Positions 9,313 through 16,581 of a stretch of DNA of 64,000 nt are shown piece after piece. Positions within the stretch are counted from its first letter, which is position 1. Every line of letters starts with the position of its first letter. Both the position numbers and the translations under genes were made by a program. The DNA is from a virus: positions 93,132 through 157,131 of IMG/VR virus record IMGVR_UViG_3300049215_000686. One strand, written 5' to 3'. The notes under the pieces were generated by a model, which was not told where the DNA came from, made no database searches, and saw only the letters and a list, made by a program, of their open reading frames with translations.

Positions 9313-9701
9313 TTGGGCCGCCCGTCCTGATCCAGGAACCCTTGCTGTTTACACCATTCGATACCCTTTTCAGAAACGAGCCGAGGCAGGTCATGTTTAT
9401 TGAAATAGTCTCTAGCCCGAGCGTCGAGTTTCTTTTCAATATCGTTTACAACCGTTTTGCCGCGATAATCATCTGCTGTTTCAACGATATGTGCTTCCGG
9501 CATCCCCAAAACTTGAGTTAAAGGCTGTCCACAAACCTTACACGCGCCAGAAAAGGCATCGGCTTCTTCTTTTTTCAAGAGCCGCCTTTCTTCGCGATTA
9601 CAAGGCTTACAAATAAATCGATAAATTGGCATATCTGCTTTCTTCTGGTTTTTGGACCATTCCTCCATCAATGCTTTAAGTTCGGGCCGGGTGTCGTCCA
9701 T
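9309..9701 (-). CDS. zinc-ribbon protein, 130 aa
   Basis: The ATG at 9701 has GAGGT upstream; a longer reading would overlap the small membrane gene. The N-terminal half has a four-cysteine ribbon: ICKPC, then about 25 residues on CKVCGQP. The C-terminal half (DIEKKLDARARDYFNKHDLP then RLVSEKGIEWCKQQGFL) looks helical. The ribbon resembles FmdB-type domains, whose role is unclear. Within the leftward operon. Confidence 0.65.
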   Translation of the reverse strand: MDDTRPELKALMEEWSKNQKKADMPIYRFICKPCNREERRLLKKEEADAFSGACKVCGQPLTQVLGMPEAHIVETADDYRGKTVVNDIEKKLDARARDYFNKHDLPRLVSEKGIEWCKQQGFLDQDGRPK

Positions 9702-9709
9702 GATTGACC

Positions 9710-9835
9710 TCAAAAGAAAACTAAGAAGAAAAATACAGCCCAAAACGCTTCAATATAAGGAACTTTGCCAGTATAGACCAAAAATGCAGCCGCAAGAATC
9801 CCTGTGGCCCTAACGGTATTTGCGCTCATTCTCAT
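9710..9835 (-). CDS. small membrane protein, 41 aa
   Basis: Starts with ATGA overlapping the stop of the next gene upstream and fills the gap before the zinc-ribbon gene. It has two hydrophobic stretches: TGILAAAFLVYT and, at the C-terminus, AFWAVFFFLVFF. A small inner-membrane protein is likely; a holin or accessory lysis role is possible but not shown. Confidence 0.5.
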   Translation of the reverse strand: MRMSANTVRATGILAAAFLVYTGKVPYIEAFWAVFFFLVFF

Positions 9836-10014
9836 TCCACCAAACAAGACGGCTTCACCATTGAGCGAACCTCTTCTTTAACAAGAGACTCATATGACAT
9901 CTTGTAATGAACCCAACGGGTCACGTAAAAATCCGCCAAATAAAGACCGCCCAATACTGTGACGATTGCGATCCCACCAAGCCATAGTCTCCAATGTTTC
10001 ATATGCTTTCCCAT
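9832..10014 (-). CDS. small membrane protein, 60 aa
   Basis: One transmembrane segment near the N-terminus (LWLGGIAIVTVLGGLYLADF) after a positively charged start (MGKHMKHWR), suggesting N-in topology with a 30-residue C-terminal domain outside. The ATG at 10014 overlaps the end of the preceding gene. Function unknown. A second methionine at residue 5 is an alternative start. Confidence 0.6.
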   Translation of the reverse strand: MGKHMKHWRLWLGGIAIVTVLGGLYLADFYVTRWVHYKMSYESLVKEEVRSMVKPSCLVE

Positions 10015-10466
10015 TTCTTAATTTGTTCGGCTAAATCAGCCAATGAATAGACAACCTTAAGTTCAGGCAACATGAGCCCCATCTGGATTTCAATATCTTC
10101 GCGTCGCCAAAACTGTGGGTCCACTCCGACAAAAATCGGCTTACTATTGAAAACACGAGAGAAACTTGCCCAAGCCCCAAGTTCATAAAGAGTAATTGCG
10201 CATTTGGCTGGATATGGGAACCAAAACGAAACGGCATCAGCAATATGAAGATGACGGAACTCCCATTCAATCTGTTCGCGACTAAGTCCTGAATTGTTCA
10301 CATCAAAGGATGTTCGCCTCGGATCAAAAACGGTCAAATCCGTAGGATCAAGAAGACCGCTCAACTCAGTTTGCCAATCCGGAGCCCCCGTAATTCCTCC
10401 CGCCAAAAACAAACATAAATCATGTGGCTGCCTAATGTATCGTTCCGGAGCAATGATCTTTTTCAT
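9999..10466 (-). CDS. nucleoside 2-deoxyribosyltransferase-like protein
   Basis: The ATG at 10466 (GGTGAG upstream) gives 155 residues. The N-terminus LCLFLAGGITGAPDWQTEL and the segment VFDPRR followed by DADAVSFW-like text (HLHIADAVSFWFP) match the nucleoside deoxyribosyltransferase-like fold, where such proteins move deoxyribose between bases or act as nucleotide-handling enzymes. The catalytic Glu is probably in TLYELGAWAS. It could take part in nucleotide salvage or base modification. Overlaps the DUF3307-like gene by 4 bases. Confidence 0.75.
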   Translation of the reverse strand: MKKIIAPERYIRQPHDLCLFLAGGITGAPDWQTELSGLLDPTDLTVFDPRRTSFDVNNSGLSREQIEWEFRHLHIADAVSFWFPYPAKCAITLYELGAWASFSRVFNSKPIFVGVDPQFWRREDIEIQMGLMLPELKVVYSLADLAEQIKKWESI

Positions 10467-10981
10467 AGGCTCACCAATAAATAGACAATAAGCAAATCGG
10501 TTAAACCATGAACAAGTTGATCTAAGCCCAAAGACCACCAAAAGAAGGTGTTGCCTCTCAGTTCAGCACCGAACTTCTCCCGGACACCCTCCTCGCCCAA
10601 CCTGGGGAGATAGGATAAAATATGTCTCATTTTTTCTTCAGAAAGAGCCTTAAATCTTCCCAAATAACGCGGCCCTGCCTTGATTCGGTCCATGATGAAA
10701 TGGCAAATGAAATCAATCCCAGCCAAAATAGGGGGTAAAAGGCAATAATCGGCCAACATCCCGAAGTGATCGAGCCACCAACAAGAAATTAAAAACGTAA
10801 AGCCAGCATGAACAAGGCAATGACTTGCAAGGGGTAAAACGAAATCCCAATTAGGGGAAAACTTTTTCAGCATCCACGGGCGTTGAAGGGGAAAATCCGC
10901 CAGGAAGTGTTTCAGAAGAAAGACCGCTAATAGAAGAAATATCGGATTCGACGGAAAGCATATTACGTGGATTAATTCCAT
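10463..10981 (-). CDS. DUF3307-like membrane protein
   Basis: Multi-pass membrane protein of 172 residues. The start LLLAVFLLKHFLADFPLQ, then W, the later HCLVHAGFTFLISCWWL, and a C-terminal DQLVHGLTDLLIVYLL fit the DUF3307 family, found in phages and bacteria with unknown function. It overlaps the upstream gene by about 130 bases, which is long; a later non-ATG start would shorten the overlap but would have to stay ahead of the first conserved helix. Confidence 0.7.
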   Translation of the reverse strand: MELIHVICFPSNPIFLLLAVFLLKHFLADFPLQRPWMLKKFSPNWDFVLPLASHCLVHAGFTFLISCWWLDHFGMLADYCLLPPILAGIDFICHFIMDRIKAGPRYLGRFKALSEEKMRHILSYLPRLGEEGVREKFGAELRGNTFFWWSLGLDQLVHGLTDLLIVYLLVSL

Positions 10982-11204
10982 TTTTTGCGTCCTCTATGTC
11001 TTCATTGATCTCGACCCTATAATGCGAACTGCCCACCATCTCGCTTAAGATGTAGTTCAGTGCCCGCTCGGCTGTAACGACGATATTCTCTAATGATGTC
11101 TTAAACCGGTTGTTGCCGTCAAATTCAAAAACGTTCGGTTCGCGACGAGTCTCATTAGACCGAATCACCCATCCGTTTTGTGCTTCTTCAATTTCGATTC
11201 TCAC
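10851..11204 (-). CDS. hypothetical protein, 117 aa
   Basis: Not recognised. The N-terminal half looks like a small alpha/beta domain (WVIRSNETRREPNVFEF, then SLENIVVTAERALNYIL). The C-terminal 40 residues are Ser- and Gly-rich and lie in DNA that also codes the start of the DUF3307-like protein. The ATG overlaps the GroEL stop by 4 bases. Confidence 0.55.
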   Translation of the reverse strand: MRIEIEEAQNGWVIRSNETRREPNVFEFDGNNRFKTSLENIVVTAERALNYILSEMVGSSHYRVEINEDIEDAKNGINPRNMLSVESDISSISGLSSETLPGGFSPSTPVDAEKVFP

Positions 11205-12931
11205 CCAAGAGCCTCACTCTCAATGGCTTTCATCAGCCCTTCTTGCATCGCTTTTACCTGCTCGACGTTCTCAGTCCGTTCAAGAACAATCGCGCCACCC
11301 AGCGTCATAAGCAACTGAGCGACCGACAATGCATTTTCAAGGGCTGAAAGGGTAACTCGGGTTGGATCCATGATCCCGCCAACCCACCACTCAACCAATT
11401 CACGCTTCAATGCATCGTATACATAAAAGTTATCAGTATCATTAACCGGAGGGCCAATTTGCTCTAAAAGAGATTTCACTTCGCCAATACCCGCGTTCTC
11501 CAAAATCCGAACAAACGGCTGTTTCAAAGCGTTCACAAAAATCGTGAATGGAGATTTGTTTTTTGAAGCGAAATAAATATCTTTTTCAAGATGATTTGCA
11601 ATCAAAGCGAGTGTCGATCCACCACCGGGAACGACTCCCATCATCAAGGCCGACCTTACCGCACAAATTGCATCAGTCACCCGTGCGTGACGTTCTTTGG
11701 CTTCCAGTTGAGTCTTACCCCCCGCAAAGATCGTAGAGACTCCGCCCGTCAAGCGGCCAATACGGTAACGAATGAGATCGCAATCAAACTCTGAAGCCCC
11801 TTGCATCTGCTTTTTAAGATCCGCGATCCTGCCCTCGACTCGTTCAAGTTCAGATTCCCCGATAATAACGCCTTCGCTTCTTCCCAATTTCATGGTTTCA
11901 CAAAAACCAAGTTGCGGAAGTTGCGATTCAGTCAGAGGAGAGCCTTGGGGATCAAAGACAAAGCCGCCCGTATAAGCCGCCACATCATGCAAAAACTCAC
12001 TTCGACCATTGGCTTGGCCATTTCGTGGAGTAATCACGGGAACAACCGTAAGAGTTCCCCGACGAAAGTTCTGTGCCATCATTTTAAGGACTTGATCACT
12101 GAAGCGGTGACTGAACACAATCAAAGGGGCTTTAATTGATCGACCAGCGGAATCGAGTTCAGATCCAACTCTTTGCATCAGAGGAACAATAGTTCCAATA
12201 TCATTGATTTCCCCGTCATAGAGGCACACATAGGCGCCTTCGACCATGCAATCGCCCAAATCGTTACGATTCACAAAAGAAGGGCCTGCTGACCCCCCAA
12301 GATCGGTAAGTCCAGAATTGAAAGAAAAACCTTTTTCGAAAGAAACGCGGCATTCGGCGCCCGCTCCTTCTTCAGCGATACAGATGCCGTCTTCACCGAC
12401 TCCCTCGACCGCTTCGGCCACTGCCTGAGCAATTTCAGTGTCTCCATTGGCGCTAATCAAAGCCACATGCTCGATCGCTTTTTTGGCTTCCTCTTTGGCA
12501 AGATCTCGGATGGATACCGATTTTTCAAGGATCGCGGGGCGGATTCTTAAATTGTAAATGTTTTTCAATTCACGAGAAAGAAGTTGCGGAGAATATCCAG
12601 GATTTGCCTCTAAGAATTTTTGGCCTTCTTCAACCAAAGCCGCGCCTAAAACAATGGCCGTGGTCGTTCCATCACCAGCATCTCGAACCGTTCTTTCACA
12701 AATTTCAATCGCAGAGCGAGCAACGACATCTTCGAGATCTCCTGATCCCTGAAAATGACGCGCAACAGTAACGCCGTCTTTTGTAGATAAAGGAGGCCGA
12801 TTTTCAACTTCCAGAAGAATGGGTCTGCCGCCCGGGCCGAGAGTCGCTGCCACGATCTGGGAGAGATCCTGAATCGCCTTCAGAACAATCTTCTTCGTCG
12901 CTTCGTTGCCATGATAAGTCTTCATTTTCAT
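11201..12931 (-). CDS. groEL: phage GroEL-type chaperonin
   Basis: A 576-residue group I chaperonin from the ATG at 12931 (a second ATG lies 6 bases in). Conserved elements are LGPGGRP, STKDGVTVA, the ATP-site DAGDGTTTAIVLG, the apical domain, and VPGGGSTLALI near the C-terminus. The usual GPKGRNV is GPGGRPI and the allosteric hinge sequences are divergent. It lacks the Gly-Met repeat tail of bacterial GroEL. No GroES gene was seen in this window, so it may use the host co-chaperonin, a phage one elsewhere, or none. It probably folds phage structural proteins. Lies in the leftward operon after a methyltransferase-like gene. Confidence 0.93.
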   Translation of the reverse strand: MKMKTYHGNEATKKIVLKAIQDLSQIVAATLGPGGRPILLEVENRPPLSTKDGVTVARHFQGSGDLEDVVARSAIEICERTVRDAGDGTTTAIVLGAALVEEGQKFLEANPGYSPQLLSRELKNIYNLRIRPAILEKSVSIRDLAKEEAKKAIEHVALISANGDTEIAQAVAEAVEGVGEDGICIAEEGAGAECRVSFEKGFSFNSGLTDLGGSAGPSFVNRNDLGDCMVEGAYVCLYDGEINDIGTIVPLMQRVGSELDSAGRSIKAPLIVFSHRFSDQVLKMMAQNFRRGTLTVVPVITPRNGQANGRSEFLHDVAAYTGGFVFDPQGSPLTESQLPQLGFCETMKLGRSEGVIIGESELERVEGRIADLKKQMQGASEFDCDLIRYRIGRLTGGVSTIFAGGKTQLEAKERHARVTDAICAVRSALMMGVVPGGGSTLALIANHLEKDIYFASKNKSPFTIFVNALKQPFVRILENAGIGEVKSLLEQIGPPVNDTDNFYVYDALKRELVEWWVGGIMDPTRVTLSALENALSVAQLLMTLGGAIVLERTENVEQVKAMQEGLMKAIESEALG

Positions 12932-13571
12932 AATCGCCTGACTCCATTGAGTTTTTTGCGTTTCTGGCGGAGTTTTGCAGCCCACCATCGATATATTCCC
13001 AGCCTAAAAACTTACACGCATCGCGAATCCCAGGGTTACCATACGGATCCAGAACCCGATCACCTGGTTGAAGATCGGCGAGTTGTCCGCAATTGAGGAC
13101 TAGAGCCGCCGGCAAAAATCGTCGATCCCGCCTGTCATTCCTTAACGGCCAGTGATCTCCAATACAGGTTGCGTATTCGTCTTCATCAAAAGTTCCTTCG
13201 CGCCCTTCAAAACCTTTTTTGATCTTCGTGGCGGCTTCGCGGTTAATGTGATAATTTTTTTGCTTCGCTAATACGCCCAAAACTTCCCAGGTATTCGTCA
13301 GTCTTTTTGATTTCGTCGTGACAATCGATCGATCCCGATACCAGCAAATTTTTGCCGCAATTACCAGCCCAGCGTCTTCCAATTCACAAAGGAGGCGCCC
13401 GCCGTTATTGGGGAATTCCACATGAATCGGCATCGAGACAAACATGAGCCCGCGAGCATCAACAAATTTTGCCATTTCCAAAACAGGCTTGATATCGAAG
13501 CGGGAGCAATAAGGAAGACGGGTGATTAATGCTTGGCAATTAGGGATCTTCATCTTGACATGGCGCTCCAT
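12804..13571 (-). CDS. degenerate DNA methyltransferase-like protein
   Basis: The pattern follows beta-class DNA N-methyltransferases: an Arg/Lys-rich middle (AKICWYRDRSIVTTKSKR, NTWEVLGVLAK), then DHWPLRNDRRDRR, and a motif-I-like LQPGDRVLDPYGNPGIRDAC followed by FLGWEYIDGG. Motif I reads DPYGNPGI where active enzymes have DPFxGSGTT, and the expected DPPY/SPPY catalytic motif appears only as LPYC at the N-terminus. Activity is therefore doubtful; it may be decayed or repurposed. The last 43 codons overlap groEL in another frame. A TATAAT box at 13601-13606 lies upstream. Confidence 0.6.
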   Translation of the reverse strand: MERHVKMKIPNCQALITRLPYCSRFDIKPVLEMAKFVDARGLMFVSMPIHVEFPNNGGRLLCELEDAGLVIAAKICWYRDRSIVTTKSKRLTNTWEVLGVLAKQKNYHINREAATKIKKGFEGREGTFDEDEYATCIGDHWPLRNDRRDRRFLPAALVLNCGQLADLQPGDRVLDPYGNPGIRDACKFLGWEYIDGGLQNSARNAKNSMESGDYENEDLSWQRSDEEDCSEGDSGSLPDRGSDSRPGRQTHSSGS

Positions 13572-13600
13572 GACTTGGCTAAAATTAGGGTCACAAGAGT

Positions 13601-13606
13601 ATTATA
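13601..13606 (-). promoter_or_regulatory. candidate -10 element for the groEL operon
   Basis: On the minus strand TATAAT lies 30 bases before the ATG at 13571, preceded by a T-rich run. No good -35 box is at 16-18 bases, so an extended or phage-specific promoter would be needed. The position at the head of a long leftward operon, opposite a rightward gene, supports it. Confidence 0.35.
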
Positions 13607-13630
13607 CAAAAAGGGAGATTTATTGATTTT

Positions 13631-13885
13631 ATGGAGAAGGACCTAAAGAAACTTTGGAAGATCTACCGATCAAAAGCGCCCGTAAACCGGCAAACCTCTC
13701 AAATCCGAGCATTTCAGGCATATCAGGTAATTAAGCCCTATTTAACCAAAGAAGAAATCAGTAAAATAGAGACTGCTCTTGGCCATGCCCTTTTTGTGGG
13801 AGAAGGCCGAAGAGAATTTGATCACATTTGCACCGAGATCGAAAAACGCCTATTTCAAACCCAACCATTCTTGTCTAAGTCTTAA
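13631..13885 (+). CDS. hypothetical protein, 84 aa
   Basis: Not recognised. Basic, probably all helical (DLKKLWKIYRSKAPVNRQTS, then YLTKEEISKIETALGHALF). It is the only rightward gene in this stretch, lying divergent from the methyltransferase/groEL operon and convergent with the pyruvyltransferase gene, whose end it overlaps by 36 bases. GGGAG lies about 18 bases before the ATG, which is far. Confidence 0.5.
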   Translation: MEKDLKKLWKIYRSKAPVNRQTSQIRAFQAYQVIKPYLTKEEISKIETALGHALFVGEGRREFDHICTEIEKRLFQTQPFLSKS

Positions 13886-14890
13886 TCCAATTCTTTCCCA
13901 GTCTTCATGATTCTTTTGAGAAAACCGAATTAAAGATTGGCGAGAAAGACCTCTTTCGGCAAATTCAACTGCTTTTAAAAATCGATCCTTAGTAAAAGAA
14001 TAAGACTCTACCGAGAAATCTCCAAAATCATATTCTTTGCAATAAAGAGCCGTCTTCCGGGTAACCCCAATATTGACAAAGGGAACCCCTGCAATCGTCG
14101 CAAAAATGAGCCCGTGATATTTCATACTGACAACCAAATCCACCGACTCCCGAAGAGTATTTATTAAATCCGTCGTATCGCATCCGCTTTTATAGATAAG
14201 ATCCTCAGGCATAATTCCGACGTTTCGATTGCTTCGCATCCTCGACATCACATCATAATGCATTGCGATATCGTAGGCATAACGTCCATTCGATAGATGA
14301 AGAAACCCGATGTCATACCATTGGTTCAGATAATCCAGAGACTTCGCTAATTCCCATTTGAAATATTCGAAATAAGAAACTTCGGCGAACTCTTTGGCGG
14401 TAATATCCGGATGAATTGCTGAATTCGCAAGAATTACTACCATCTTTTTTCGAGGAGAACCCTGCCGAACAGGGGCCTCTCCGAAGCCAGGAATAGCAAA
14501 AGCCAAATCAGGACAGAGTTTTGCCGGCAACCCTCTTCGGGCACCCATAAGATAATCCGCGTAATTCCTGAAATAAATCTTTTGGCATGGCCCATCAAGC
14601 AAATCCAATTCGCTCTCATACCCCAGACCAACACCTAACGCATAAAAAGGCCGATCTTTAGGCAAAAGGGAAAGGTAATAAGGCTTGATGACATCTCCGC
14701 CACCTAGAATCAAAAGCGGATTATCCAAACCCTCCATCAAAGAGGTCGAACTAAAATAAAGAGGATTTTCAGGAAAGAGGTGTTGAAACGCTAATTTAAA
14801 AGACTCATCGCCTAAATTATTTCGTCCGTACCAACCCAAAATATTTATAGGGCGCTGAATTCTTGATTGCTCTTCACGCTGAGATACCAT
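13850..14890 (-). CDS. polysaccharide pyruvyl transferase family protein
   Basis: The 346-residue protein has the family hallmarks: N-terminal NILGWYGRNNLGDESFKLA, LILGGGDVIKPYYL, FYALGVGLGYESE, and the C-terminal active-site segment VVSMKYHGLIFATIAGVPFV. Such enzymes transfer pyruvate from PEP to sugars in surface polysaccharide. It overlaps the glycosyltransferase gene upstream by 46 bases, so the two form a surface-sugar modification pair. The target (host envelope glycan or a phage glycan) is not evident. Confidence 0.88.
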   Translation of the reverse strand: MVSQREEQSRIQRPINILGWYGRNNLGDESFKLAFQHLFPENPLYFSSTSLMEGLDNPLLILGGGDVIKPYYLSLLPKDRPFYALGVGLGYESELDLLDGPCQKIYFRNYADYLMGARRGLPAKLCPDLAFAIPGFGEAPVRQGSPRKKMVVILANSAIHPDITAKEFAEVSYFEYFKWELAKSLDYLNQWYDIGFLHLSNGRYAYDIAMHYDVMSRMRSNRNVGIMPEDLIYKSGCDTTDLINTLRESVDLVVSMKYHGLIFATIAGVPFVNIGVTRKTALYCKEYDFGDFSVESYSFTKDRFLKAVEFAERGLSRQSLIRFSQKNHEDWERIGLRLRQEWLGLK

Positions 14891-16131
14891 TTTGCGATCT
14901 TATCCCAGGTTCTTTGTTCGATAAAGTCAGTAGTCTTTTCTTTGATTGATTTTTCATAAACCGGATCTTCAAATATCCGAGATATTTCGTCAACATATTG
15001 AGAAATATCGGAACACACGGGGACTGCTCCCTTAAACTCCTGAAAAAAAGGAACATCTCCTAAAACAGTAGGAATGCCGCTCGCTAAAACCATTCGAATG
15101 GCGCCCGAAGCCCCATGAACCTTCCACTCCGGATGATTCCAATAAGGGAAGAGCCCAACCCGCGATTGCCGAAGGTAACTCAATAAGACCTCTTCGGATC
15201 TAAACCCTTTATGTAAAACAAAATTGTTAGTGAGATCTTTTTCTCGAACGATCTCCATGAGTTTATCGTAATAAGAATTGCCGAAATTTTCACTAAACCG
15301 GGACACATTAAAAATCCCGATATAAAGAACATCAGGATAGAATTCCTTTAAGTTCTCGACAATCTGAATCGCTTGATCCCAGCCCTTATATTCGAACCCA
15401 AATCCATATTGAAAAAGAACGTGCGAATTCGACATTTGAGAAAACCTCATATCAATATGAGGAATCTTTAAACAGCCATGAGGAACATAATGAATCGGGC
15501 AATGAGTTATCTTTCTTTTTTTAAGTAAGTCTCTGCCGCTTTTGGAATGGACGATAACTTCTTTGCAAGGCGCCTCAAAGATAAGTTTGTCCACGTGATC
15601 GTAAACGCTATGAAGGACCACAATGGTACGCCAGCGAGACAAATGTCCTAAAAGCAAGTTCCAGTTGCCGCCATGATTAAAACAGCCGTATTCATGTTGA
15701 ACATAAATGATATCCGGGTCAAAGGTTTCAATTTGAGAGATGATTCCGGAATAGTTTCCACTTCGATCCCAACAGCGAATCACTCCGTCTTTTTCATCAT
15801 CCACGTAGTCTTGTAGGCTTGAGAATTCGGAAAAAATCTTGAGTTCTTTCACTAAAGGACGCATTTCGTCGCAAAGGTATTTAGTATAGGTCGCGATCCC
15901 ACAATTGATGCCATAAGAGGCGATCATCGCGACCCTAAGGTCTTGCCAAGGCTGGTTTTCCGCATCTGATTTAAGAATCAGCCGACCTCTCCAAACCTCA
16001 TATTGGTCAATGATTTCTTCAGGACTTAAATGGCAAAGTTCGTAAGGCCGCTCGATTATTTCGCAGTTTTCAAACCGAAACCTTTCAGTTCCAACCGCTA
16101 AGATTTTCTTCCCACGGTACGCGATATACAT
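14845..16131 (-). CDS. glycosyltransferase, GT-B fold (group 1-like)
   Basis: A 428-residue transferase. The first Rossmann domain begins DLRVAMIASYGINCGIATYT and includes IIYVQHEYGCFNHGGNW and VVLHSVYDHVDK. The second has HVLFQYGFGFEYKGWDQAIQ, FVLHKGFRSEEVLLSYLRQ and the acidic nucleotide-sugar region with HGASGAIRMVLASGIPTVLG. The first 60 residues are extra. With the adjacent pyruvyltransferase it would decorate a glycan. Confidence 0.85.
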   Translation of the reverse strand: MYIAYRGKKILAVGTERFRFENCEIIERPYELCHLSPEEIIDQYEVWRGRLILKSDAENQPWQDLRVAMIASYGINCGIATYTKYLCDEMRPLVKELKIFSEFSSLQDYVDDEKDGVIRCWDRSGNYSGIISQIETFDPDIIYVQHEYGCFNHGGNWNLLLGHLSRWRTIVVLHSVYDHVDKLIFEAPCKEVIVHSKSGRDLLKKRKITHCPIHYVPHGCLKIPHIDMRFSQMSNSHVLFQYGFGFEYKGWDQAIQIVENLKEFYPDVLYIGIFNVSRFSENFGNSYYDKLMEIVREKDLTNNFVLHKGFRSEEVLLSYLRQSRVGLFPYWNHPEWKVHGASGAIRMVLASGIPTVLGDVPFFQEFKGAVPVCSDISQYVDEISRIFEDPVYEKSIKEKTTDFIEQRTWDKIAKWYLSVKSNQEFSAL

Positions 16132-16165
16132 CTCAAAAACGCCTTACTCATGGCTGGCGAACTCA

Positions 16166-16423
16166 TTAACGTGAAATTTTCCACCAAATCTTTCTTGGCT
16201 TAGAAACAACCCACTGAATGTGAAGATAATACTTCTCTCGATGATGATGTTTTATCCTCCGAATGCTGCCAAAAACTTGGTCGGGTTGCTGATGAGAACA
16301 CGAGCAATGCGATTGATCGCTAAGCCCATCAACAAACATCACCTCAACCATTCCGGGACAAAAAGGAATCGCAAATTCCGTATCCCCCGTTTCTGTCACA
16401 GTCAAGTTCCCATGTGTTTTCAT
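16166..16423 (-). CDS. hypothetical protein, 85 aa
   Basis: Not recognised. The ATG at 16423 has GGAG 8-9 bases upstream. The N-terminal half reads as beta strands (NLTVTETGDTEFAIPFCPG, MVEVMFVDG) followed by a His/Cys cluster (QSHCSCSHQQPD, KHHHREKYYLH). The cysteine and histidine residues could bind metal. It lies between the sugar genes and the vWA gene. Confidence 0.5.
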   Translation of the reverse strand: MKTHGNLTVTETGDTEFAIPFCPGMVEVMFVDGLSDQSHCSCSHQQPDQVFGSIRRIKHHHREKYYLHIQWVVSKPRKIWWKISR

Positions 16424-16581
16424 GAAATTACTCCGAAATAATGCCAACGCGGCGGACAACTTTTTCAACATAAATCAATGTAGAAAGGTTTTAGCGGCGG
16501 ATCAAATTGTTCCGACATTTGATAAATCCGGCGAGCAATTGGACACTTGCTGGTTTGACCGGAATCCGCCACCAAAACTAA

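Noticed and set aside
9215-9439. Open frame of 74 codons on the minus strand
   Set aside because: It is out of frame with the two zinc-ribbon proteins, whose cysteine motifs and GTGA overlap make the better case.
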